Positions 34,401 through 47,400 of a stretch of 64,000 nucleotides of DNA are shown here, one piece after another. Each line of letters begins with the position of its first letter. The stretch's first letter is position 1. The notes under the pieces were generated by a model that searched no databases, was not told the origin of the DNA, and saw only the letters and a list, made by a program, of their open reading frames with translations. Made by a program: the position numbers and the translations under genes. This stretch comes from Hyaloscypha bicolor E (taxonomy: Eukaryota; Ascomycota; Leotiomycetes; Helotiales; Hyaloscyphaceae), in assembly GCF_002865645.1 (NCBI RefSeq), contig NW_020194559.1, positions 1,054,001-1,118,000 on the forward strand, in the 5' to 3' direction.

Positions 34401-37400
34401 TTAAGGTAATTAAAGAAAATATTATTTATATATTTCTAATATATAATAGGGCTATTAGTTAGGCCTTTCTAAAGAACTTTATATTTATAGGCCCTATATC
34501 TTATATAAAATATTATAAATTCTTCTAATTCTAGGTTTATTTAGATCTAATAAAATACTTACTAAATATCTAGCTTTATATAGACCTTGGCTTAAGCTAG
34601 CTATATAAGAGTCTTATAAATAAGGGAAAGAAAATAATAGTTCTTTTATATTAAGTTATTTAGCTTATAATAGTTAATATAGAATTAGAGAGCTCTATTA
34701 GCCTTTTTTATAAAGAGAATTAGGGATATAAAAGAAAACTAGCTTGGCTTAATAAAGCCTTATTAGAGGTTCTTTTTAAAGAAATACTTAATCTCTTATA
34801 ATTTATAAGTTAATTATTAATAAAGAAGGAAATATTCTAGGCTCTCTGGGCCTTTGGGATTATTAATCTAAATCTTATAGTTATATAATTAATATAGGAA
34901 TAAAATATTTAATACTTTCTTTAAGAAAACATTTATAAAATCCTTGAATTTCTCTAATAAGACTTTTACTAGCTATTATTTACCTAAAATAAACTTGTTT
35001 TCTTATTATAATTCTAGTTTTTTATTAATCTCGAAAAATAATATTATAAAAAAAAGGTTCTTTTTTTTCTATAGATTTATTTAGAAAGTAGCTAGTAAGA
35101 TATCTATAATATTAATTATAGGCCCCGACTAGCTCTTATAGCTTTTCTTTAAATAATATAGTTTTAATATTTTTATTTCTAACTTAGAAGAAATCTTTAT
35201 ATTTCCTAAGGCTATCTGTATTTCTTTATAATATTAAGCTTAATTCTTTTATTATATATGGTTTTCTAAATCCGGGTTAGGAAAAAAAGAAAAGAGTTTT
35301 CTTTTTATAAGCTAAGGTTTCTAGAACTTATTTATAGCTATAGTTTTATTTTTTCTATTTATATTTTCTTAGTACTAGTTACTTTTTCTAGGTTTTGAGT
35401 TCTTATATATAATAGTTAGAACCTTATTCTAATTCTTTTTTCTAGACTAATTATCTGGCTAGATTAATCTTTTATTCTTATAATTAATTAGAATACTAGT
35501 ATTTATAAATTACTATTATTTTAAAATTATATTATATTTTTCTAGTTTTATAACTAGTATAAGTACTAGAATCTTTTATTTATTAATTAAGAATATAAGC
35601 TTAATATAATAAGTAATAAGTATAGCCTATTTATTATTAAATTCTTTTATATTATAGAATAATACTAATTAAATAAGCTTAATATCTAGAAATTATTTAA
35701 TTATTTTTATAAACTTGAAATTAATAAAAATATATCTATTTACTTTAATATTAATAAAAGAAGAAATCTTAATACCTAATTTATTATTACTAATTATATA
35801 AGAAAGTATAAAATATTTTATTTTCTAGTAATTAGCTCAAATTAATTTCTATTATATTTATATAATATAGCCCTAAAAAAAAGACTTCTTTTAGGGATTC
35901 TTGTTTTCTTATTCTATATTCTTAGATAGTTTACTTATAATAAGTACTACTAGCTTAGTTACTAAGACTTGCTTTATATACTTAGTTTTAGGTTCTAGAT
36001 AATTTCTAGATATATAACTAAATTTATTATAATTATAGTACTTGAGATCTAAGAATCCGGGCTTCGAAATAATAGGCTTATTTATTATTAGGATTTTAAA
36101 AGCAGGCTTTATATAAAGAATATCTCCTAAACTTGGCTTATTTATATTTTTATTAGCTTTTTTAGATATCTGGTTTTTCTTTTTATAATAAGCTCAGATT
36201 TACTAGTTATTTATAATATAGTATTATATAAATTTTATAATATAAATAGCCGGGTTATTATAGTATATAGCTATAGCCTCTTAAAGCTTTTAGGTAAGCT
36301 TATTATTTAGGTTACTCTTAAGGTCCTATAAATTAATATTTTTATTTATTATATATCTTAGAAATAGAATATAAAATTCCTAAAAAATCTGGCCCTTTTT
36401 TATAAATAGCTTCTTAAAGGCTTACTAAATATTATATTTCTTATTCAAATTACTATATAACTTCTCTAGATAAGTATATAGTTCTTTAATAGTTTCATAT
36501 ATATATTAATTATCCTGGTTTAGGTAAGAAGAAATTAGTATAAAAATATAGCTATTTATATAGCCGGAAATATAAATAATCTTAAAATTCTTTATCTAGT
36601 AAATATTAGAATTATTATAAAACTTGTTCTTAATCTAAACTAATTAATTATTAAAAATAATACTATTTTTAATTATATTTTTAAAAATAGAAAGATTAGA
36701 AAGTTTAACTAAATATTTATTTTCTAGAATAAGAAAACTAGTTATTTCTATAAGCTATATAATAAGCTTCTTAATAATAGATTTATTTTTTTATAAGACT
36801 TGCTTAGTTTCTTTTAGCTAATTATAAAAATTCTTATTATAAGTAAGAATATTATATATTTTTAGAATTAGCTTAATAATTTCCTTATATAAAGCCTCTA
36901 GACTTCGGATTAATTCTTGAAAGTTTGCCTTTAATAAAATAAGTTCTTTTTTTTTCTTGGCTTTCTAAAAGAAAGTATTTCTTTTATTATAAATATTAAT
37001 AGAATATTTGAATTCTTTAAGAGACTTAATAAGATTATTAGCCTATTTACTTACCTAGCTAGTCTAGAGCTTTCTTATCTAATTATTCTAGGGCTTTCTT
37101 TTATTCTAATATTAGTTAACTAGTATAGGAATAGCTATAGTATATTATATTTATACTTATTAAAAACTAATTAGGTAAGTATTATTTAAATTCTTTATAG
37201 AATTAAGAAATAAGTAAGCTTTAAATTATATTATAAGTATAAGATCTAGGGCCTAGAAAATATAATTAGATTATTTCTATTTTAATAATTTAAAGCTAAA
37301 GAAAAAAGAAAATCTTAAAAGAGCCTCGGATCTAAATAATTATAAGCTATATACGGGCTTATATACTAGCTTAAGCTCGGGATTATATATATTAATTAGG

Positions 37401-37488
37401 TAATTATAAATGCTTTATTTAGATACTAGATACTTTTCTAGCTCTAGTCTAATTTCTACTAGTATTATATATTATAATAATTATAATA
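31500..37488 (-). mobile_element. Gypsy LTR retrotransposon B1 nested in A2
   Basis: 5,989 bp on the - strand, with two 260-bp LTRs (31,500-31,759 and 37,229-37,488) beginning TATTATAAGTATAAGATC and ending AATTATAATA (degraded TGTTA...TAACA). Flanking 5-mers are ATTAG (31,495-31,499) and ATTAA (37,489-37,493), a target duplication with one RIP-like G-to-A change. On the - strand around 34,100-34,260, translation gives YLGFIISIRDIK...GFLGFYNFY, the Gypsy RT/RNase H junction. All frames carry stops. Confidence 0.85.
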
Positions 37489-40400
37489 ATTAAAGTAGTT
37501 TATAAAAGTAATCCGGAAATTATTTTATTTTCTATAATATAAAGTTTTCTATAATATAAAAAAAGGCTATTTTATAATATCTAGATATTACTTTTAGCTT
37601 AAGCTATTATATATAGCTTTTCTAAATTTAGTAATATATAATTATTTTATAGGATCTTATTTATAAGTTATAAACTACTATATTTAATAGGAGCCTCTAA
37701 TAGTACTTTTATAAGGGCTATTATAGTAAAGTTTACTAGTAAAGCTTCTAAGAAAATACTTTTTTCTAAGGAAATTATATCTTTAATAGAAATATTTTCT
37801 TTTAGAAAATCTTTAATATATACTTGGTTTTTGGGACCGAATTTCGAATTAAGTAAGCTAATCTTATAAAGTATTACTATAAGCTATAAGTTATAAATAA
37901 TCTCCGGATTAATTTTATTTTTAGGAAAAAGTAGTTGAGTTTATAGCTTTTTTTTAATCTGGCCCTAAATATTTACTTTATTTTATTTTTATAATAAAGT
38001 ATTTATTTACTTATTTAATTTTATAGAATAATATATAAGCTTAAAATAATAGTAAAATAAGAGCTTAGCCTATTTAGCTTATTAAGAAAAGAGCTTCTTA
38101 GTAATTATAAAATACTTTAAGATATAGTAATTAGAATAGATCTTAAAGAAAGTATTCTAAAGGCCTTTTAGCTTAGCTTTCTATTTTTCTAGTATTTAAA
38201 CTATAATAAGTATTTCTTATTATATATATTATAATTAAACTTTACTAGAAATATAATTTTAGAAAAATAAGCTATAAGATACTAAAGACCTATTTCTAGG
38301 TTTTATTAAGAAAGTAGGCTAGTAATTACTTTTTTAAATATATTTATTTTTACTATTATAAATAAATCTAGATTATAATATTATAAAACTAGAATAGAAA
38401 TTATAGCTTTTTTTAAATAAATAAAAGCCTTTTAGTATTATTCGAATTATTTAAAGGAAATACTTTTTTTTATAAATAAGATAAGAAATTTAGTAATTTG
38501 CCTATATTTTCTAATAAAGTATTTATAAAAGTTATAGAAGCCAAGAAAGAACTATATATTCTTAACTATTTTTAGGAGTTACTAGTTATATATTACTTTA
38601 ATTTTATTAAAATTTACTTTAATATTAGATATAGAAATAATAAAGCCCAAATACTTTATATATATAATTTTAAATTCCGATTTCTTAATATTTATTTAGA
38701 GGCTAGTAAGATATAAGTAATCTAGTATTTTTTATATATATTTTTTATATTTTATTAGGTTCTCTAAATAAATAAGAATATTATTAAGATATATTATATA
38801 AAAGTTATCTAGATATTTAAAGAATATATTATTTATATAGTATTAATATATAGCTAGGCTATTTATAAGGCCTTTCTAGAGAATATTATATTTATATATT
38901 TTATAGCAGGTATAGAATATTATTAGCTCTTAAAAGTCCGAGTTTATAGCTATATAATAAAAAGCTTAGTAAATATCTAATTTAGTATAAATCTTAGCCT
39001 TAAATAATTAACTTAAAGTCTTATTAATAAGAAAAAAAAAATATTAATTTTTTCGGGTAATATTATTTAGATAATAGAAATTAATATAGAAATATAAATT
39101 TCTATTTATTTTCTTTATAAAAAGAACTAGTAAAATAAAAGAAGTCTAATTAGCTTTAATAAAGCTTTTAGCTAGATTATTTTTTAAGAAATACTTGATT
39201 TCTAGAAGCTCTTAAATAAACTATTACTAGAGGAATTAATATCTAATATTCTTAGTTCTTTTTAGGCCTTTAATCTAAATCTTATAATTATATAGTTTAT
39301 AGGGAAAAAAATTATTAGATTTCTTTTTAGAAAAAATAGAAATATATTTCTTAAGTTCCGGAAATAATATTCTTTATAGTTACTAAAGCTTTATTTCTCC
39401 CGGTTATTAATTTTTTAGACCAGGAATAGCTTTTTTTCCCCGAGCTTTAAGCTTCTTATTAATCTTATAAATAAAGATTTAATTAATAATATTATTTTTT
39501 CTTTTAGCTATATAATTAAATATTATAGAAATAAGAATAGCTAGATCTAATATTTACTTTTTATTAAGAATCTCTTCCTATTTCTTTAGCTTTTGCTTAG
39601 GTATTATATCTTAATTAGACTATAGAAGTTTCTTTTCTATAATCTTATATAATTTCCTCTAATTAGTCTAAAAAAAAGAAGATTATTTTAGAATAAAAGA
39701 TTTCTAGAAATAGCTTATAATAGAATCTTATTAATTAGTATTCTTTTAATACTTTTTATTAGGTTATTTCTTTAGCTATTATTATAAAGTACTAATAATA
39801 TAACTAAATTATATAGATTTAGGCTTATTCTTTAGCTATATAAGCCTATATTTTCTATAATTAATTAGAATATTAATATATATTATTTATTTCTTATTAA
39901 AAATAATATTATAATTTTTAAGGTTTAGAATAATTATAGGTATATTAATACTTTATTTATTAATTAAAAATAAGACTTCTATATATTTTTTAATAAACTT
40001 AGCTAGCTTTCTATTAAAACCATATATAGTATAAAATAAAAAAAGAAGTTATAGTTCTATTTCTAAAAATTATTTTATAAACTAAATAAGCTTTATATTA
40101 ATAAAAGTATAATTATTAATTCTAGTATTAATAAGAAAAAAAGACTTAATTCCTAATTTATTTATACTAATAATATAAGATATTATAAGAATATATTTTC
40201 TTATTAGATAAGTTAAGTTAATCTTTATTAAATTTATATTATAAGCCTCTAAAATAAAGACTTTCTTTAGAAATACTTATTTCCTGGTTTTATACTAGAA
40301 TTAGAGCTCAAATTCTCTAAATACTTTACTAAAATAATATATTCTAGTAAAATAAGAACTAAGTCTAGTTTAATTCTAGAAAAAGCTATCTTAATTTCCT

Positions 40401-42126
40401 TATTATATAGAACCGAATAATATCTAATATAATAACTAAATTTATTATAGTTATAATATTTAATAATTAAGAGATTCTTAGTTTTTATAAAATATTATTT
40501 ATATTTATAAGAGAATATATATTTAATAAAAGTAATTAATATAGGCTTTTTAGGCTTTTTCTTAGGAATATATTTCTTAGAAATATATAAGAATATAGTA
40601 CTAGAAGTAAACTTAGCTAGAATAGTTTCTATTTTTTTATATTTCTTAGTTTTTTTATATATAGTTTTAATTTATTAATTATTAATAATATAATACTAAA
40701 TAAAGTAAATAATATTAATAGAAAAATTATTATAATATATATATACTAATTTCTAAAGCTTTAGTAAAAGCTTCTTATTTAATTTATACTTAATATTTTA
40801 AAAACTAATATTATTTTTTATAAATAATTATAAGAAGAAAATATAGAATTCCTAAAATATTTAACTAGAATATATTTAAAGCTTACTAAAATTATAATAA
40901 GTATTTTATATCTTATTAGAATTAAAATATAGTTTCTTTAGATAAGAATAAAGTTCTAAAAACTAATAATACTAATTTAGATTATTTTTATTTATATAAG
41001 AATTAGTTAGAATAAGAATATTATTAGTAAATTTACTAGAAATATAAATAATCTTAAGATTTTCTAAAAAATATAAATTAGTATTTTCTTATAACTTATT
41101 TTTAATTTAAACTAGCTAGTTATTAAAGATAATATAATTTCTAGTAAAGAGAATTAGATCTAGAAGCTTAATAACTTTAGTATTTTTAAAAGAAATATAA
41201 GATATAAGAAATCCTAAACAAAAATAAGTAAGAAATAGTTCGGAATTCTTTTAAAAGAAGTTTAAAATAGCTAGAATAAGTAAAATAAAAATAGTTAAAG
41301 CTATTATAAGCTAATATATTATAGCTATATAATACTTAATATTATTCTTAAGCTTAGTATTATAAAGCTTAGTATTCTCGAAAATAGCTTTATTATAGTT
41401 ATAAGTATTCTTATATAAAATAATTCTTTAGATATTTTTTTAATAATTTTTTATAATAATATTAATATCTAAAAGTAAAATATTAGATTTCTTAGCTTAT
41501 TTATATAACTTTTTAGTAATAATATAATCTTTAATTTCTAGAAGCTTTATAATAAAAATAAAAAGTTCTATTTTTATAAACTTATTTATAAATTCTCTAG
41601 AAATACTAATAGGATACTTAGTTCAAAAAGAGCTACTAATAGAATAACCTAAACTAGTAAGAGCTTTATTAGAAGCCTTAATAAAAATTAATATAATTCC
41701 TAATTATATAATATCCTAGAAAATTAATTTATTATATTTTTTTTTTATTATATTCTTTCTAGTAATCTTATTACTAGTATATATATAGGGCTTATAAGGT
41801 TATAGAATAGGGCTTAAGAGTAATAGTTAGATTACTAGCCTATAAGTACTTATTATTTTAGGATTTAATTAAAAAGTAGCCTTTATTTAAGGTTTTTTAA
41901 TTTTTGGGTTTTTAAAAAAGTTTTTAATATATTACTAGTATATATTTATAAAGATATAAATACCTGATTTCTCTAAGAATTCTAAAGCTTTTTACTTTTA
42001 TTATTCTAAAGTCTATTACTTATATTTCTAAGATTTTATTATTTTAATAATACTTATATTACTAATAGTTCTAAATTAGTTTATTTAAAATTCTTTATAA
42101 AATTAAAGGAAATAAGCTTTAAATAT

Positions 42127-42392
42127 TATTATAAATATAATATTTAGGACTTGGAAAATAAGGTAAAAGGTTTCTTATAAAGATAATTTAAAGCTAAGAA
42201 AAAGAAAACTAGAATATAAAAGGCTATAAGGAAATATATATACCCTATAATATACTAGTCCCAAAGGAACTAGCTTTCTAAATATCTCTAGTATATTTTA
42301 AGTATATTTCTCTAGTAAGGTAGCCATATTATATATATTTAAAAGATATTTAGTAAAATATCTTAGATATTAGATATCTAGGAATTATAATA
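42127..42392 (-). repeat. Right (5') LTR of Gypsy A2
   Basis: Direct repeat of 29,713-29,978, almost completely AT-converted. Followed by the target duplication CTATT. Confidence 0.85.
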
Positions 42393-42397
42393 CTATT

Positions 42398-42627
42398 ATT
42401 TCGAGAATTATATATATAATTATAGAACTAGAAGGTAATAAAATATAAAATATAAAATATAATTAAATAATCTCACGTTTTATAAATTAATTAATAACTA
42501 GTTTTTATTAGACTTAATAAATTTAGGAATTATATATTTATATTATAATATTATAATTTTTATTTCTAAATATTAATTATTTTACTAATTTTATATAATA
42601 GTATTATATATTATTAATATACTAATA
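42398..42627 (+). repeat. Copia C LTR remnant, forward orientation
   Basis: Resembles the Copia C LTR (52,106-52,408): it contains AACTAGTTTTTATTAGACTT...AATTTAGGAATTATATATT and the terminal ...ACTAATA. It faces an inverted copy at 42,797-43,087. Confidence 0.6.
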
Positions 42628-42796
42628 TTAATTAATTTATATATATAAATTAAAGAAAGTTTTAAATTAGTTTTAAAAGTATTTAATAATCTAAAATAAA
42701 TATAATTTATTTTATATTAAAGAAAAAAACTATTTTTTAATTTTATAAAAAAAATTAATAATTTATAAAAAATAATATTTAGCTTTTATTAATTAA

Positions 42797-44438
42797 TATT
42801 AGTTTTCTAATAATATATAATACTATTATATAATATAAATATATTAAAGTTAGTAAAATAATTAATATCTAGAAATAAGAATTATAATATTATAATATTA
42901 ATATATAATTTCTAAATTTACTAAATCTAATAAAACCTAGTTTACTAGTTAAATTATTTATAAAATATAAGATTATATAATTATATTTCGTATTTTATAT
43001 TTTATTACTTATATTTTATTATTTATATTTTATATTTCGAGTTCTATAATTATATATATAACTTTTAAAGAAATAGCTATACTAATTCTAGAATTTCTTT
43101 AAAAATATAAAAAATAATATTTTCTTTTAATTATATACTAATTTTTTAATTTGGTCTAGTATTAGAATTCTTAAATATTCTATATATTTATATTATTTTT
43201 AAGGTTTTAGTTATATATTAAAAGCTATAGCCTTTTATATATAACTTTTTTTTTTATATATTTACTTTATATTTTATTTATATTTTATTTATATTTTATT
43301 TATATTTTATTTATATTTTATTTATATTTTATTTATATTTTATTTATTTATTTATATCTAATTATATTATATTTATATTAATTAGATATTTAAAGAAATT
43401 TAATAGCTTTAATTTTATTATAGAATTAGTAAAATTTAATTCTTTTTTAATTTATTTAATTTCTATAATTTCCTATTATTTATATATTTAATAGAAATAT
43501 ATTATATTAATTATTAGATATTTCTTTTAAATAATATCTAATTTAATAAGATATTTATATTATAATTTCGAATTTATATAAATTATTAATAATAATTCTA
43601 TTTCTAGTATTTTATTAATTGTAAATTTAACTAAAGTACTTATATTAAACTTATAAACTATATTATAAAGTTTTAAAACTAGAATACTTCTAGTAATTCT
43701 TTTATATTTAATAGAAAACTAATTAATAATATTAATATATCTAGTTTTATTTATTAGATTTAAAATATATTTAATTTAGAAAAAAAAATCTCTATTATTT
43801 ATAAAAATAACTAAATATAAGAATTCTTTTACTAGTTTTATAAATCTTAGTTTTCTTATAATACTTTTAATTTATTATTAAATATATTTATTAAATACTT
43901 TTATATTAATTTCTGAGAATTTAATAATTTAAATAATAATTAATAAATTATATTAAACTTCTAGTTAATAAACTAATATAATATATATTTTTCTAATATA
44001 TTAAATAATATATTAGTTCTTAATAAAAAGATTTTAATAAATAATAATTCTATTATTTATAATAATAGTATTTTTTATAGAAATAATTTAGTGATTTTTA
44101 TATTAGTATTTTTATATAAAAGTAATTCTAGTAATATTTATATAAATAATATTTCTATTAAATTTGAGATTATAATTAAAAATAAGATATTTATATTTTT
44201 TAATTAAGAATTTAGTTTTTTAAAGCTTTAATTACTTTATTTTTATTAAATTATTAGTTTTAATAAATAGAATATTATTAGTTTAAAAGTTAATAATTTT
44301 AAAAAATTATTTATTATAAAAAAGATAAAAATTATAAATTAACTATTTTATAAAAAGCTTATTAATATAATAGAAATAATAAATCTTAAACTAGTAATTT
44401 CTAGTTTCTAATATACTATATAATAGTATTATAATCTT
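42797..44438 (-). mobile_element. Copia C fragment, reverse orientation, with LTR
   Basis: An LTR remnant at 42,797-43,087 is followed by the reverse complement of the Copia C 3' internal region. The RNase H relic is at about 43,560-43,620. At about 43,260-43,345 it contains roughly seven tandem copies of an 11-bp unit, TTTATATTTTA. The Gypsy B2 insertion cuts it at the right end. No coding potential remains. Confidence 0.7.
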
Positions 44439-47400
44439 TATTATAAATATAAGATCTAGAGTCTAGAGTCTAGAAAATATAATTAAACTATTTCTATTCT
44501 AATAATTTAAAGCTAAAGAAAGAAAAGAATTTTAAAAGAGCCTTGGATCTAAATAATTATAAGCTATATATGGGCCTATATACTAGCTTAAGCTCGGGGT
44601 TATATATAATAATTAGGTAATTATAGATATTTTATTTAGATACTAGATATTTCTTTTAAATACTAGATATCTTTTTAAGATATTAGATATCTTTCTAGCT
44701 CTAGTCTAATTCCTACTAATACTATATATTATAATAATTATAATATTATTTCTTTTTTTAAAATAAGCTCGTTTCTAAGCTTTAAAAGTCCCTATTAAAT
44801 TTCTAAGTTATAGGTTATATATTAAAAGCCAAGGCCTTTTATATATAATTTTAAAGAATTTCTATTTATATTATATAATTCTAGTAATATATTATTCTTA
44901 GTATAGTTTAACTAATAAGAGAGATTTTAAAATAGTTCTAGCTATTTGGGATTCTTATTATAAAAGTTCTAAAAAGCTAAAATACTATTATTTAATAAGA
45001 AAATAGGATATTATTCCGGATTTAGGTCTTATTCTTTTTACTAAATTTAGTATTTTAACTTTCTATAAAGTAGTTTTATTACTTATATCTTTTAAACTTT
45101 ATATTTTATTTCCTTATTTTATAATTCTAATAATAAAGGCTCCGGATTTACTTATTTAGAAAAAGAATTACCTGGATTTTTATATAGTTTCTTTATATAA
45201 AATACTAGATATATTCTTATTAATTCCAGAAGCTTAAGCCTAAAGAAATATCTTACTTATTTTAGGATTTTATATAGTTTTTCTATTTAGTAAGCTAGCT
45301 TATAACTTAAATAATTATTTTTCTAGTATTTAATAATAATTTATATCCTATTTCTTATTCTAAAGTCTACTAGTTAGTAGTACTTATTAGTTTAAATAAT
45401 ATAATATTCTTATACTTATATTATATTTTCCTATATTTTTTACTATAATTTATAAAGCTATATTATTAGGGCCTTTATTTCTTATTTATTTAGCTTCTTT
45501 TTCGGGATATCTAATTATATTTGGGTTTTCTAGTTAAATAATATTTGTAGTTTATAGTCTTTTTCTATAAGAAACGGGAATTAGCTTATAGTTTTATAAA
45601 CTAAAGCTATTTATTAGTAATTAATTATTATTACTTATTTGTCCTAATTATTCTAGTAATAATTTATATAGGAATATAGCTATTAGTTAAAATACTAGTT
45701 AATAATCTTTATCTAGCTATTAGTTTAGGAATAATTAGTAATTAATAACTTAAGCTTTATACTAATATATTTATAGAACTTGCTTTAGAAATCTAATATG
45801 AATTAGGGGCCTTAATTAGATATTATAGTTTCCGGGATACTAATTTAGTAAACTATATAAATAAGAAATAGAAATATTAATTTTTTAGTTATTATTATAT
45901 TTTGAATAAGAATTATAATAGGATACTTATTTAGATAATTAATAAAGATTACTATTATATTATATTTATTTTTATTTTCTAAATATTTCTTGAAATCTAT
46001 TAATATATATTACTAGAAGTAGTTAGGAACTAGTAATAGATATAAGAGCTTTAATTTTTTATTTCTAAAGATATAGGATTATTAGTAGATATAGTAGTTA
46101 TTCTTATATTAATTAATATTTATACTTTGGCCTAGCTAGTAATAATAGGCCTAAAGAAGCTATTAAAGCTTGGCTTATTCTAGGTATCCTATTAGAGGCT
46201 ATATATATATCTTCTAAATAAAAGTAATATATAAGGATATCTCGAATATTATTATATTATTAGATATAAATAATTTATTATATTATAAAAGAAAGCTATT
46301 TTATAATATTTAAATATTTTCTTTCTTATTTCTTATTTTATCTTATAATTCTTCTAGCTTTAATAACTTTTAGTTCTTATTTAATAGCTTATTTACTAGC
46401 TAGATATTATTATACTAGGTTTTTTCCTAAATTAGATTTATAAAGGCCTTAATTAAAACTAACTAGAAATCCTATATAATATTATTATTAATTTTTTATT
46501 ATAAGAGGAAAATTTAGGTCTAGTAAACTATTATTATTTTATTCTAAGTAATTATATTCTTATATTTCCTATTTAGGGTATTTGCTTATTTATTTAACTT
46601 ACTTACCTAATATATAAACTTAAAATAATAATAGGAAAAATACTTTATCTAGTAAACTTATTTTATTAAAAGCTTTTTTATAATTATAAAATATTCGAGA
46701 ATTTAATAATTCGAGTAAATTATAAAGAATATTTTCTATAGGCCTTCTAGTTCTACTTATTATTTAGTTAAGGAAAAAATAATAATAAGTATTTCTTTAT
46801 TATAGATATTATAATTTAGCTTTACTAATTATATAATTTTAAAAAAAAATATTACCGGGTACTAGAGTTTTATCTAGAAGTCTTATTATAAAAGAATACT
46901 AGTTATAATTCTATTTAATATATTTATTTTAATTATAATATATTTGTTTTAATTATAATATATTTGTTTTAATTATAATATATTTTTTAATTATAATATA
47001 TTTGTTTTAATTATAATATATTTGTTTTAATTATAATATAGAAATTCAAATTATAGTAATATAGAATTAGTATTAAGAATATAGCTTACTTTAGTTCAAT
47101 AAAACCTTTTTAATACTAATTTATTTATTTAAATAAAATTCCCTTATATATTAGAGCTATTAGGGGCTTTATTATATAGTTATATTTCGTAATAAAATAC
47201 TAATAAAAGTTATAAAAACCCAAAAAGCCTTATATTTCTTTAATTATTTTTAGTAATTACTAGTTTCTAATAATTACTATTTTATTTAGATCTATTTTAA
47301 TATTTCTAGTAGAAATAATAAAGCCTAAATACTTTATACAAATAACTTTAAACTCTAATTTCTTAATATTTACTTAGAGGCTACTATTTTATAATTACTA

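Larger units (their letters stand above)
29713..42392 (-). mobile_element. Gypsy chromodomain-type LTR retrotransposon A2, RIP-degraded
   Basis: Same family as A1, on the - strand, with LTRs 29,713-29,978 and 42,127-42,392 and a perfect 5-bp target duplication CTATT (29,708-29,712 and 42,393-42,397). It is interrupted by Gypsy B1 at 31,500-37,488; the two halves are colinear with A1. The RT/RNase H relic lies around 38,500-38,640 on the - strand. The left LTR (e.g. GTTACGGGTACGGTATTCAG) and the first kilobase of the body are far less AT-converted than the right LTR. No intact frame remains. Confidence 0.85.

Noticed and set aside
13260..47040. Regular repeats as a CRISPR array
   Set aside because: The tandem repeats are continuous AT-rich micro- and minisatellites without spacers, in a eukaryotic genome.
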